In this document: piece by piece, positions 5,970-13,425 of the stretch | Layout of the letters: the number at the start of each line of letters is the position of its first letter | Numbering within the stretch: the first letter of the stretch is position 1 | Assembly: GCA_045594445.1 (NCBI GenBank) | Contig: JAZNYL010000012.1 | Span: forward strand, 1 to 16,180 | Source: SVQP01 sp045594445 | GTDB taxonomy: Bacteria; Bacillota; Clostridia; Oscillospirales; CAG-272 | DNA length: 16,180 nucleotides | Direction: 5' to 3' | Notes under the pieces: generated by a model | Databases searched by the model: none | What the model saw: only the letters and a program-made list of their open reading frames with translations | Told to the model about the DNA's origin: nothing | Translations under genes and position numbers: made by a program

Positions 5970-7532
5970 ATGTCGTTTGAGCAAATTGTAACGCTTGTGA
6001 TCTGGGTGTTACTGATCGTTTTGGGATTGGATTTCGTGCTCAGAGGGTGGCGACGAGGCTGGGTAAAGGCCGTGATGACCACGGGCAATATCGTGCTCAG
6101 CGCGTTTTTGTCCTGTTTTTTGGCCAGAGATTTTACCACCATCGCACGCGATTACGTCTATCCCGTCTTCCTTTGGATCACCAATCTGTTCGGCCTTTCC
6201 TTGGAGGAAAAGCTGGCTGAATTCCAGGGTGTGATCGCGCTTTTGCCGCTGCTTGTCGGCGTGGCGATCACTCCGTTTATGTTCCTGATCTTTTTCCACG
6301 TGTTCCGCGCGATCTTTGGCTTTATTCTTTCGTTTTTCCATAAGCCTTCGCGCAAATCGTCGGACGAGGACGGCAACGACGTCAAGATCAAGCGTCACGT
6401 GCCGCTTTGGTCGCGCTGCACCGGTGCGCTGATCGGCGTCGCAAACACCGCGCTGATGCTTGCCGTGCTGCTGCTTCCGTTTTACGGATACGCCAATTTT
6501 GCAAACAACGTCAGTACCGCTTACTTTGAGCAGCTGGATACGACCGAATACACGCAGGAGGGCGAAACGCTCAACGAAAAGCTGTATTTCGGCGTGCAGG
6601 AATACGTCGTTCCGCTGACAGATCAATGGTTTGTCAAGGCAAGCTACAATACGGTCGGACGCCCCATGTTTGAGCACATGACCGAGACCGTGTACGGGGA
6701 CAGAGAGCTTGGTCTGGAAAACGAGACCAAGGTGGCTATCCGCCTGTTCCGTGAGTTTTCTGAATTTACCTCCACCGATTTTTCTGCCATGGACGAGCAG
6801 AACGTGGCCAATATGCACGGCATTGTGAATACACTTGGAGAATCGGTGCTGATGCCCGAGCTGATGGGCTCGGTGGTTGCAGGCATGAGTGACAACTGGG
6901 CGGTCGGCGAGCCCTTGCTGGGCATGGAACGGCCTGCGTTGGGCGAGCTGCTGGATCCTTCGTTTGACGTGCTGCTCGGTCTGCTCTCCACGGTGGATGG
7001 CAGAACGCTGGTGGCGGATCTGAATACGCTTGTGGACGTTTTGGACATGCTGGTAGAGCACGGCATTTTTGCAAACCTTGGCGATTCGGATAAGCTGATG
7101 GATATTCTGAGCCGCAATCCCGCGTTGATTTCCGAGCTGCAGGCAACCTTTGAGAAAAACGAGCATCTGGCACCCATGTCGGCTGAGATCAAGCGTCTTT
7201 GTGTGCGTGCTGTGACTCAGTCCTTGGATATGGGCAACGCCGAGCTGACCGGCAAGCTGACCGATTCGATCAACTCGTATAAGGATCAGCCCGAAAAGCT
7301 GAGTGCAGAGCTTGGCGGCATCGTGCAGGATTATCTGGATGAGCAAGGTGTGACTGCTACGGTCAGCCCCGAGATGACCGACGAGGTGGCAGCAGCTATC
7401 GGCGAGGAATTTGCCGGACGCGACGACGTGACCGAAGAGGAGGTCATTGATTTCGTGCTCAATTACGCCTCAGGACAAATGACCGAGGGAGATATCGGCA
7501 TTGATCCCGACAACGTCAATCTTCCCGAATAA
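5970..7532 (+). CDS. Membrane protein with CvpA-like N-terminal domain and large extracytoplasmic region
   Basis: This 520-residue protein has hydrophobic segments near residues 6-24, 38-52, 88-123 and 150-172, with a positively charged loop LRGWRRGWVKAV (24-35) after the first, which matches the G-x-RG-rich start of CvpA-family domains. A charged cytoplasmic loop (about 124-148) precedes the last membrane segment. Residues about 175-520 have no further membrane segments and are acidic and mostly helical in appearance, so they probably lie outside the membrane. CvpA proteins were named from colicin V production in E. coli, but in Gram-positives the role is unclear and no bacteriocin genes are present here. 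The ATG at 5970 follows GAAAGGAG. The gene has its own promoter and terminator and is therefore monocistronic. Confidence 0.78.
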   Translation: MSFEQIVTLVIWVLLIVLGLDFVLRGWRRGWVKAVMTTGNIVLSAFLSCFLARDFTTIARDYVYPVFLWITNLFGLSLEEKLAEFQGVIALLPLLVGVAITPFMFLIFFHVFRAIFGFILSFFHKPSRKSSDEDGNDVKIKRHVPLWSRCTGALIGVANTALMLAVLLLPFYGYANFANNVSTAYFEQLDTTEYTQEGETLNEKLYFGVQEYVVPLTDQWFVKASYNTVGRPMFEHMTETVYGDRELGLENETKVAIRLFREFSEFTSTDFSAMDEQNVANMHGIVNTLGESVLMPELMGSVVAGMSDNWAVGEPLLGMERPALGELLDPSFDVLLGLLSTVDGRTLVADLNTLVDVLDMLVEHGIFANLGDSDKLMDILSRNPALISELQATFEKNEHLAPMSAEIKRLCVRAVTQSLDMGNAELTGKLTDSINSYKDQPEKLSAELGGIVQDYLDEQGVTATVSPEMTDEVAAAIGEEFAGRDDVTEEEVIDFVLNYASGQMTEGDIGIDPDNVNLPE

Positions 7533-7552
7533 AAAAGCATCACCGAAATATC

Positions 7553-7582
7553 AGGCGGCCTGCTGTGTGCAGGCCGCCTTTT
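7553..7582 (+). terminator. Intrinsic terminator after the CvpA-like gene
   Basis: AGGCGGCCTGC (7553-7563) and GCAGGCCGCCT (7569-7579) form a perfect GC-rich 11-bp stem with a TGTGT loop. A short T run (7579-7582) and further T-rich sequence follow. Confidence 0.9.
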
Positions 7583-7629
7583 CATATTCTTCCTTTGCGT
7601 TGAATAAAACGTAACAAAGGGGGGATTGT

Positions 7630-8244
7630 ATGCAAATCAAGCAACATAGTAAGCAGATTTGCGTCAGACAGGGCACGGCAGTGGTGCTGCGTGCCCGTGC
7701 GACGTATCTGTCGGCGGAAGGGGAGGGCTGCGAGGCCTTCAATCGCTGCTACGAGCAGAGCGCAATGGCGTATTTGACTTGGGCAGAGCACAAGCAGGGC
7801 AAGCTGCTGCGGGAGGAATACGCTGCGCAAAAGGATTCGCGCATGTTTGGCTTTCGGCCCATGCTGTGCAGCATGGATGTGCGCGTCGTGTGGCAAAACG
7901 GACGCTTTTGGTCAGTGGTGATCGACAGCGTGCGGGATAGCGGCGTGCGTGGGGAATATCCGATCTGCCATCGCACGGCGGACGTGTGGGATATGGGGCG
8001 AGGCGTGATGATTCCCATGAAGTATTTTTTGACGCACGTGCCCGATCTGCGCGCTTTTCGCGTGGAAGGGAAACGCCCCGAGGGAATGTGGCTGGAGAGC
8101 GACGGCGTGGTGCTGTATCACAATGCAACGAGCAAGGGGTATGCTGAAAAGCGCACGGGAATTTGCCTTGATTTCGTGCCGGGAAAAAGCTTTGGTATGC
8201 AGGAATTCGTTCCGGTGCTTGCAAAATCAACAAAATATCCGTAG
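7630..8244 (+). CDS. Uncharacterised protein, resembles the DUF3298/RsiV C-terminal fold
   Basis: The 204-residue product has no signal peptide or membrane segment, so it appears cytoplasmic. Residues about 70-135 read as alternating strands with MDVRVVWQNGRFWSVVIDS, then RTADVWDMGRGVMIPMKYFL. The latter resembles the 'T-x-x-x-D-x-x-x-G-x-x-I-x-x-x-x-x-F' segment of DUF3298, a domain found at the C-terminus of the anti-sigma factor RsiV and in other exported proteins. A later ESDGVVLYHN followed by an FVP segment near the end fits the same pattern. This is motif resemblance only; the absence of a transport signal is unusual for that domain. The ATG at 7630 follows AAAGGGGGG. It sits after a strong terminator, and no clear promoter is visible (best guess TTCATA/TAAAAC at 7581-7610, poor). 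Confidence 0.72.
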   Translation: MQIKQHSKQICVRQGTAVVLRARATYLSAEGEGCEAFNRCYEQSAMAYLTWAEHKQGKLLREEYAAQKDSRMFGFRPMLCSMDVRVVWQNGRFWSVVIDSVRDSGVRGEYPICHRTADVWDMGRGVMIPMKYFLTHVPDLRAFRVEGKRPEGMWLESDGVVLYHNATSKGYAEKRTGICLDFVPGKSFGMQEFVPVLAKSTKYP

Positions 8245-8291
8245 CCGCGGGCAGGTATGGTCACAAATAGGGAGAAAATCGTCAAAACCCC

Positions 8292-8331
8292 TTGCATTTA
8301 CAGGGCGAATATGGTAAACTATATGTATAAT
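8292..8331 (+). promoter_or_regulatory. Promoter region of the V-ATPase operon
   Basis: Two overlapping -10 candidates occur. TTGCAT (8292-8297) with TAAACT (8315-8320) has a 17-base spacer and an upstream TG (8312-8313) giving an extended -10. A perfect TATAAT also lies at 8326-8331, but it has no -35 box at the right distance. The leader to the first start codon is about 30-45 bases. No terminator for the preceding gene was found, so some read-through is possible. Confidence 0.6.
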
Positions 8332-8363
8332 GGTAGAGTCTTGAAATTCCAAGAAAAAGGACG

Positions 8364-8693
8364 GTGAAAACCTTGTCTAAAGAGACCATGACCAAAATTG
8401 CACAGGTGGAGGCTCAGGCTGCGCAGATGGTGGAGGACGCAAAGGAGCGCGCACGCGCCATGTCTGCCGAAACCGAGCAGAAGTGCAACGAGGACCGCGA
8501 GAGAATTGAAGCTGAAACCGCGCTTCGTCTGCGCCGCATGTTGGATGATATGCAAAAGCGCAGCACCGAAATTCTGGAGAGAAGCCGCGAGAGCGCGCAA
8601 AAAGAAGCGGATGAAATGAACAGAAAGGCCGAATTTCGTATGGAAGAGGCTGTAAAAGCAATCGTTTGGGGGATTTTGGAGCAATGTCAGTAA
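8364..8693 (+). CDS. V-type ATPase peripheral stalk subunit (G/H, NtpF-like)
   Basis: The 109-residue product is almost entirely one charged helix rich in Ala, Glu, Arg and Lys (VEAQAAQMVEDAKERARAMS and similar), the coiled-coil pattern of the small stalk subunit that pairs with subunit E to brace the V1 head against subunit I. It is the first gene of the operon, the position held by ntpF in Enterococcus hirae. Start choice is uncertain: the GTG at 8364 has an AAGG only 3 bases upstream, the TTG at 8373 is 11 bases past AAGGA, and an ATG occurs at 8388. The end overlaps subunit I by 10 bases. The identification rests on position and helix pattern rather than on a unique motif. Confidence 0.8.
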   Translation: MKTLSKETMTKIAQVEAQAAQMVEDAKERARAMSAETEQKCNEDRERIEAETALRLRRMLDDMQKRSTEILERSRESAQKEADEMNRKAEFRMEEAVKAIVWGILEQCQ

Positions 8694-10654
8694 GCACGAT
8701 GCGAAAGCTGAGCGTGTTTGCACCCAAGGATCAGGCCGATGCGCTGATCCATCGGCTGATGCGCCTGCGCTGCGTGCAGGTGCGGCAGGTGGAAGGAGCA
8801 GGAAGGCTGCTTTCGCGCGTTGATTGCGACGCACAGAGGGCAGCGCTGGAGGCCCGCGTGAGCATGATAGCGCAGGCATTGGATACCTTGGCCAAATATT
8901 CCGAGAGAAAAGGATTCGTGCAAACCCCGAAACAGCTGGATACTGAAAAATTCAAGGCCGAGCGGTACAATGCCGCCATGCAAGCGACAGAGCAGACTCT
9001 TGCATTGGCACAGCGTGAGAGTGAATGTCGCGCAGAGCTGGCAGCTCTGCAGCAGCACCTGCACGTGCTGACGCCCTGGCTGACCTTGGGCGTGCCGTTG
9101 GAACTGGACTCCACGCGCCATTGCGAGCTGCTGCTGGGCTGCTTCCCGGCAAAAACGCAGCTCAAGGTTGTTGCCGATGCGCTGGAGCCGTATTGCGCAC
9201 AGCTTGAGTCGGTCTTTTCGGATGACGACGGCGAGTACGTGACCGTCGTTTATCACAAGGCGGACGCCACGGCGGTGCAGAGAGTGCTTGGCGAGAAAGG
9301 ATTCGTCAAAGCACCGCTCAAGGAGTTTTCGCGTCTGCCGCGCGAGGAATACCAGACGTGCAAGCAGGCTTGTGAGAAAGCGGAGGCAGAGCTTGGTCGG
9401 ATCAAGCAGCAATTTTTCGAGCTGGCTCGTATGCTGGACGATATTGAGATGCTCTGGGACGTGGAAAATTCCGAGCTGACCGTAGCGATTGCCAAGCAAA
9501 AGCTGGCAGAGACCGATTATCTGGTGCTGCTGGAGGGCTGGGCGCCGCAAAGTCGTGCGGATAAGATTGCTGAGGTGCTTTCGGCTGCCGAATGTGCCTT
9601 TGAGCTGGAGGAGCCCGCCGAGGGCGAGGAGCCGCCGGTGCTGTTGCGCAACAACAGGTTTGCGCAGAACTTCGAGTGGGTGGTGGGTATGTATTCCTAC
9701 CCTAAGTACGGCACGTACGACCCGACCATGATCATGAGTATCTTCTACTTTATCATCTTCGGATTGATGTTTGCCGATGTTGGCTACGGCGTGCTGCTGG
9801 CGCTGGGTGGATTTTTGATCCCGCCCATCATCAAGATGCGTGACGGTATGCGTCGCACCTTCAATATGTTCGGCTATTGCGGCATTTCCTGCGCGATATG
9901 CGGCGTGATCTTCGGCGGCTGGTTTGGCGATATGCCGTACGCCATCATGGTCAACTTGCTGGGACTTTACGAGACCACCGACGCAGCCATCGCGGCAGTT
10001 CCGTTCTTCAACGGCCTGCAGCTGCCGTTTGGCGCAGAGCCGGTCATGCTCAACCCGCTGTCCAACCCCATGGCGTTTTTGGTGGTATCTCTTGGCATCG
10101 GTGCCGTGCATTTACTTGCGGGCATGATCGTCAAGTTCGTGCTGCTCTGCAAGGACAAGCAGGTGTTTGCTGCCATCTTTGATGTGGGCTCGTGGCTGAT
10201 CATCTTTGCGGGCATCGGCGTGGTGTTCTTGCATAAGATCGCGGGCATCGTCATGATCGTGCTTGGCGTGCTCATGATCGTATGCACCGCAGGAAGGAGC
10301 GCCAAGAACCCTGTTATGAAGTTCTTCAAGGGGCTATTGGGGCTTTACGACGTTATCAACTACGCAGCAGACCTGCTTTCTTACTCCCGAATTCTTGCGC
10401 TGGGACTTGCCTCGGCGGTCATTGCGCAGGTTGTCAATATGGTGGGCACCATGTTCGTGTCCGGCATTCCCGGATTTCTGATATTGCTGCTGGTCTCCCT
10501 GATCGGTCACACGGTCAACATGGCACTCAACGTGCTTGGCTCGTTCGTGCACACCAGCCGACTGCAGTATCTGGAATTCTTCGGTAAATTCTTCGAGGAC
10601 GGCGGCGAGGCCTTTAAGCCCATCGCTCCCTCGGATCGCTATACGGAACAATAA
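8684..10654 (+). CDS. ntpI: V-type ATPase subunit I (membrane stator, a-subunit homologue)
   Basis: Subunit I holds the ion half-channels next to the K ring and anchors the peripheral stalks. The 656-residue product has a cytoplasmic N-terminal half (about 1-330) with two long helical coiled-coil stretches. A membrane half follows, beginning at GMYSYPKYGTYDPTMIMSIFY-type sequence (about 335-355), a segment typical of the family, with roughly seven to eight hydrophobic helices. The motif LLSYSRILALGLA carries the conserved arginine (about residue 569) that is essential for ion release from the rotor. The ATG at 8684 follows GGGGGA/GGAG and overlaps the stalk gene by 10 bases, suggesting coupling; a TTG at 8666 is possible but has less support. 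Confidence 0.95.
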   Translation: MSVSTMRKLSVFAPKDQADALIHRLMRLRCVQVRQVEGAGRLLSRVDCDAQRAALEARVSMIAQALDTLAKYSERKGFVQTPKQLDTEKFKAERYNAAMQATEQTLALAQRESECRAELAALQQHLHVLTPWLTLGVPLELDSTRHCELLLGCFPAKTQLKVVADALEPYCAQLESVFSDDDGEYVTVVYHKADATAVQRVLGEKGFVKAPLKEFSRLPREEYQTCKQACEKAEAELGRIKQQFFELARMLDDIEMLWDVENSELTVAIAKQKLAETDYLVLLEGWAPQSRADKIAEVLSAAECAFELEEPAEGEEPPVLLRNNRFAQNFEWVVGMYSYPKYGTYDPTMIMSIFYFIIFGLMFADVGYGVLLALGGFLIPPIIKMRDGMRRTFNMFGYCGISCAICGVIFGGWFGDMPYAIMVNLLGLYETTDAAIAAVPFFNGLQLPFGAEPVMLNPLSNPMAFLVVSLGIGAVHLLAGMIVKFVLLCKDKQVFAAIFDVGSWLIIFAGIGVVFLHKIAGIVMIVLGVLMIVCTAGRSAKNPVMKFFKGLLGLYDVINYAADLLSYSRILALGLASAVIAQVVNMVGTMFVSGIPGFLILLLVSLIGHTVNMALNVLGSFVHTSRLQYLEFFGKFFEDGGEAFKPIAPSDRYTEQ

Positions 10655-10692
10655 AACGAATCATCTCAAAACGTTTAAGGAGAAATGAAATC

Positions 10693-11325
10693 ATGAAAAA
10701 GACAATTCTTTTGACCATCGTTATGACCGCCATCCTGGCACTTGCTTTGACCATCGGCGCTTTTGCAGCAGAGGACGTATCTGCCGATTCTGCCATCACA
10801 ATCGGTGCTATGGAACAGCCCGAGCAGGCTCCCAAGCTGCTTCCTCAGATCTTCAACGGCGGCGCACTTGCTATCCTCGGCGCAGCACTTGCCGTCGGTC
10901 TTGCAGGCATCGGCTCTGCAAAGGGCGTTGGTATGGTTGGCGAAGCAACCGCAGGCCTGCTTTCCGAGAACCCCAATATGTTCGGTAAGGCGTTCGCTCT
11001 GATGGCGCTGCCCATGACGCAGGGTATTTACGGTCTGGTTATCGCGTTCCTGATCGTGTTCAAGTGCGGTCTGTTTACCGAGGGCATGGAAGGCCTTCTG
11101 TCCCTGACCGTAGAGCAGGGTGCATACTATCTGATGAGCGCACTGCCCATCGCGGTAGTCGGTCTGATTTCCGCGCTCAAGCAGGCAAGAGTTTCTGCAG
11201 CGGGTATCAATCTGCTCTCCAAGCGTCCCGACCAGGTCGGTAAGGCTATCACCTCCGCAGCACTGGTTGAGACCTACGCAATTTTTGCTCTGCTGATCTC
11301 CGTACTGCTGGTACTGGTAGGCTGA
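10693..11325 (+). CDS. ntpK: V-type ATPase subunit K (rotor ring), Na+-type, with N-terminal signal sequence
   Basis: This 210-residue subunit forms the rotating membrane ring. Residues 1-26 look like a cleavable signal peptide (hydrophobic core, then GAFA before AED). A short polar linker follows, then two tandem helical hairpins (about 55-125 and 140-210), each with a GIGSAKGVGM- or SAAGINLL-type small-residue helix. Residues matching the Na+ ligands of Enterococcus hirae NtpK are all present: Leu106, Thr109 and Gln110 in LPMTQGIY (with Tyr113), Gln164, and the ion-carrying Glu193 in LVETYAI. Only the second hairpin has the acidic residue, as expected for this class. The SD is AAGGAG at 10677-10682. 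It lies 38 bases after subunit I and is followed by a small stem-loop. Confidence 0.95.
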   Translation: MKKTILLTIVMTAILALALTIGAFAAEDVSADSAITIGAMEQPEQAPKLLPQIFNGGALAILGAALAVGLAGIGSAKGVGMVGEATAGLLSENPNMFGKAFALMALPMTQGIYGLVIAFLIVFKCGLFTEGMEGLLSLTVEQGAYYLMSALPIAVVGLISALKQARVSAAGINLLSKRPDQVGKAITSAALVETYAIFALLISVLLVLVG

Positions 11326-11339
11326 TCGCAGCCGACATG

Positions 11340-11353
11340 GTGGCATGAGCCAC
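11340..11353 (+). other. Small stem-loop between subunits K and E
   Basis: GTGGC (11340-11344) and GCCAC (11349-11353) form a 5-bp stem with an ATGA loop in the 57-base gap after the K gene. There is no T tract. It may protect or separate the K message, which is needed in excess over the other subunits, but it is short enough to arise by chance. Confidence 0.25.
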
Positions 11354-11382
11354 ACGTAGAGATTGAGAATTGAGGATGAATC

Positions 11383-12063
11383 ATGACAGGACTTGAAAAA
11401 ATCACATCCCGTATCTTAGAGGATGCCAAGGCGCAAGCCCAGGAAATTCTGGACGAGGCGACTGAGCAAAGCCTGAGGATCCGATCCGAAAACCTGGCGA
11501 ACGTGCAGCTGGCACAGAGTCGCTTGGTGGAAAAGGCGGAAAAGGAGGGCGAGGCGTTGGTCATCCGTGCCAAATCCAGCGCAGCCATGACCAGAAGAAA
11601 CATCGAGCTCTCTGCAAAGAGCGAAATGATCGAGCGTGCGTTTTCGAGGGCGATGCAGGAGATTTACGATATGGACCGCCAACAGTACAGCGCGCTGTTG
11701 CTCTCGCTTTTGTGTAAGACTCTGAATGCACAGCGTGCTTCCGAGCTGGACAGCATGCGTCTGTACGGTGAGGATATCGCGCCTGCCTCTTATGAGTTGC
11801 TGCTTTGCGCGCGCGACCATGCGGACGTTGCAGCCCCTCTGATGCAAGGCGTCAAGCAGGCGGCTGCATCCGGCAAAATTCCTGCGGATATGGCGGCAAA
11901 GCTGCACCTGTGTCCCGATGCAATTGATATCGACGGCGGCCTTGTGCTGCGCTGCGGCGATATTGAGACCAACTGCGCCTTATCCATGATGCTTTCGGCC
12001 ATTCGTCCCGAGCTGGAGCCCCGCGTGCAGCAGATCCTTTATAAGGATCACGTCAAAGCATAA
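11383..12063 (+). CDS. ntpE: V-type ATPase subunit E (peripheral stalk)
   Basis: The 226-residue protein has the two-part design of subunit E. The first is a long charged N-terminal helix (residues about 1-95, from ITSRILEDAKAQAQEILDEA through the RRNIELSAKSEMIERAFSRA stretch) that coils with the small stalk subunit. The second is a globular C-terminal domain (about 100-226) that binds the top of the catalytic head. The LSAKSEMIERAFSRAM segment is typical of the helix-to-head junction in the family. The ATG at 11383 follows GAGGA at 11372-11376. The position between K and C matches the ntp operon. Confidence 0.9.
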   Translation: MTGLEKITSRILEDAKAQAQEILDEATEQSLRIRSENLANVQLAQSRLVEKAEKEGEALVIRAKSSAAMTRRNIELSAKSEMIERAFSRAMQEIYDMDRQQYSALLLSLLCKTLNAQRASELDSMRLYGEDIAPASYELLLCARDHADVAAPLMQGVKQAAASGKIPADMAAKLHLCPDAIDIDGGLVLRCGDIETNCALSMMLSAIRPELEPRVQQILYKDHVKA

Positions 12064-12089
12064 GTTCCCACAGAAAGGTTGTTTGACTC

Positions 12090-13100
12090 ATGTCGAAAAA
12101 TCCACAACAAACCGCATATATGTATGCGTCCTCCCGCGTGCGTGCGCTTGAAAACGGCATTGTGGGCAAGGATCGCATCGAGCAGCTGCTGGGTGCTGCC
12201 TCTATGGACGAGGTTTACGCGCGGCTTTCGGAGTTTGGCGTAGAGATCGTCAAGGATGCCGACGGAGGCGTGCTGGAGGAGCAGACGCTGCAGGGGATTC
12301 TTACCCGTGCGCTTGACGATCTGACGGAATCTGCACCCGCGCCCGAGCTGTTTGACTTTTTGCGGTATCCGTACGACTGCCATAATATCAAGGCCGCGAT
12401 CAAGAGCTATCTGCGAGGCCTTTCTCCCGACGGCATGCTGTCGCCTCTGGGCACAATCCTGCCCGAAAAGGTTGCAAAAATGCCCGTGGAGGACGATTAT
12501 GCCACTCTGCCCGAGGCGATGGCCCAAGGTGCTCCGCTTGCCATGCAGGCATACGCCAAGACCGCAAATCCCAGACAGATCGACCTGATTTTGGACAAGG
12601 CGTGCTACGCAGATATGCTTTCTTGTGCAAAAAAGAGCGGTGAGCCCTTCCATTTGCAAATGGTGCAGGCAAAGATTGACCTGACCAATACCATGATCTG
12701 CCTGCGACTTGCTCGCATGAGGGCAGGGGAGCAGGGCGAGCTTTTGCTTGACCGTGCGCTGCTTGACGGTGGTGTTCTTGAGAAAAACGTGCTGATGCAG
12801 GCTTACCCTGAGGGGGAGGATGCGTTGATTTACTGCTTGCGCGGCACGGCTTACGAAAAATTCGCTACCGCCCTTGGCGAGAGCGACGGTACGGCAGCGG
12901 CTGCCGAGCGACTGATGGACGATTATCTGATGGAGCTTGTGCGTACGGTCAGGTACACCACCTTCGGAGCACCCGTTCTGAGCGCGTATTTCTACGCACA
13001 GGAGTATGCAGTCAGAAATATTCGCATCGTGCTTGCAGCAAAGCGCGCGGGACTTGCAGCCGAAACCATTCGGGAAAGGATCAGGACAAGCTATGTATAA
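12090..13100 (+). CDS. ntpC: V-type ATPase subunit C (d-type, central socket)
   Basis: Subunit C of the bacterial/archaeal enzyme (homologue of eukaryotic subunit d) caps the K ring and receives the central stalk. The 336-residue product is soluble and largely helical. It starts with YMYASSRVRALENGIVGKDR, a typical family opening with the Y-x-x-x-R-V-R-A-x-E pattern, and contains LFDFLRYPYDCHNIKAAIKS (about 86-105), the D-x-x-N-x-K segment conserved in the family, and a second such stretch near YAVRNIRIVLAAKRAG at the end. An AGAAAGG SD precedes the ATG at 12090. Its last 8 bases overlap the start of subunit F. Confidence 0.93.
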   Translation: MSKNPQQTAYMYASSRVRALENGIVGKDRIEQLLGAASMDEVYARLSEFGVEIVKDADGGVLEEQTLQGILTRALDDLTESAPAPELFDFLRYPYDCHNIKAAIKSYLRGLSPDGMLSPLGTILPEKVAKMPVEDDYATLPEAMAQGAPLAMQAYAKTANPRQIDLILDKACYADMLSCAKKSGEPFHLQMVQAKIDLTNTMICLRLARMRAGEQGELLLDRALLDGGVLEKNVLMQAYPEGEDALIYCLRGTAYEKFATALGESDGTAAAAERLMDDYLMELVRTVRYTTFGAPVLSAYFYAQEYAVRNIRIVLAAKRAGLAAETIRERIRTSYV

Positions 13101-13413
13101 GATCGGAATGATCGGTGAACGCGACAGCGTCATCGGATATATGGCACTTGGCTTTGCGGTGCACGAGGCAGAGGATGCCGACAAGGCACGCGTGCTGTTG
13201 CACAGGCTTGCCAAGGACAGCGAATACGCCATCATTTTTATCGTGGAAAACTTCGCGATTGCTCTGGAAGAGGACATCGCAAAATATAAGGACGCCCCCA
13301 CCCCCGCGATCATTTGCATCCCGGGGAAGCACGGTACCACCGGCTATGGCTTGAGTCAGGTCAAAAAAGCGGTGGAAAGAGCGGTTGGCGCCGACATATT
13401 GTTTAAGGAATAA
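13093..13413 (+). CDS. ntpG: V-type ATPase subunit F (central stalk; NtpG)
   Basis: The 106-residue product is the small alpha/beta central stalk subunit that binds subunit D. It opens with YKIGMIGERDSVIGYMALGF (residues 2-21), the conserved glycine-rich start of the family. AIIFIVENFA near 46-55 is the expected second strand, and the product ends with LSQVKKAVERAVGADILF, the C-terminal helix. The ATG at 13093 overlaps the end of subunit C by 8 bases; AGGA at 13083-13086 provides the SD. The open frame extends further upstream but that part lies inside the subunit C gene and looks non-coding. In E. hirae this subunit is named NtpG. Confidence 0.92.
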   Translation: MYKIGMIGERDSVIGYMALGFAVHEAEDADKARVLLHRLAKDSEYAIIFIVENFAIALEEDIAKYKDAPTPAIICIPGKHGTTGYGLSQVKKAVERAVGADILFKE

Positions 13414-13425
13414 GGAGTATTGGAT

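Noticed and set aside
5970..7532. A bacteriocin (colicin V) production system
   Set aside because: Only the CvpA-like membrane domain is present; no precursor peptide with a double-glycine leader, ABC exporter or immunity gene is nearby. The CPBP protease is far away and in a different unit.
8687..10111. Long open frame on the minus strand opposite subunit I, and similar ones at 12048-13340, 13636-14820 and 6009-7346
   Set aside because: They lie wholly opposite well-identified genes, show compositionally biased His/Arg/Gln-rich translations with no family motifs, and have no ribosome binding sites or promoters. They are by-products of codon bias in the + strand genes.
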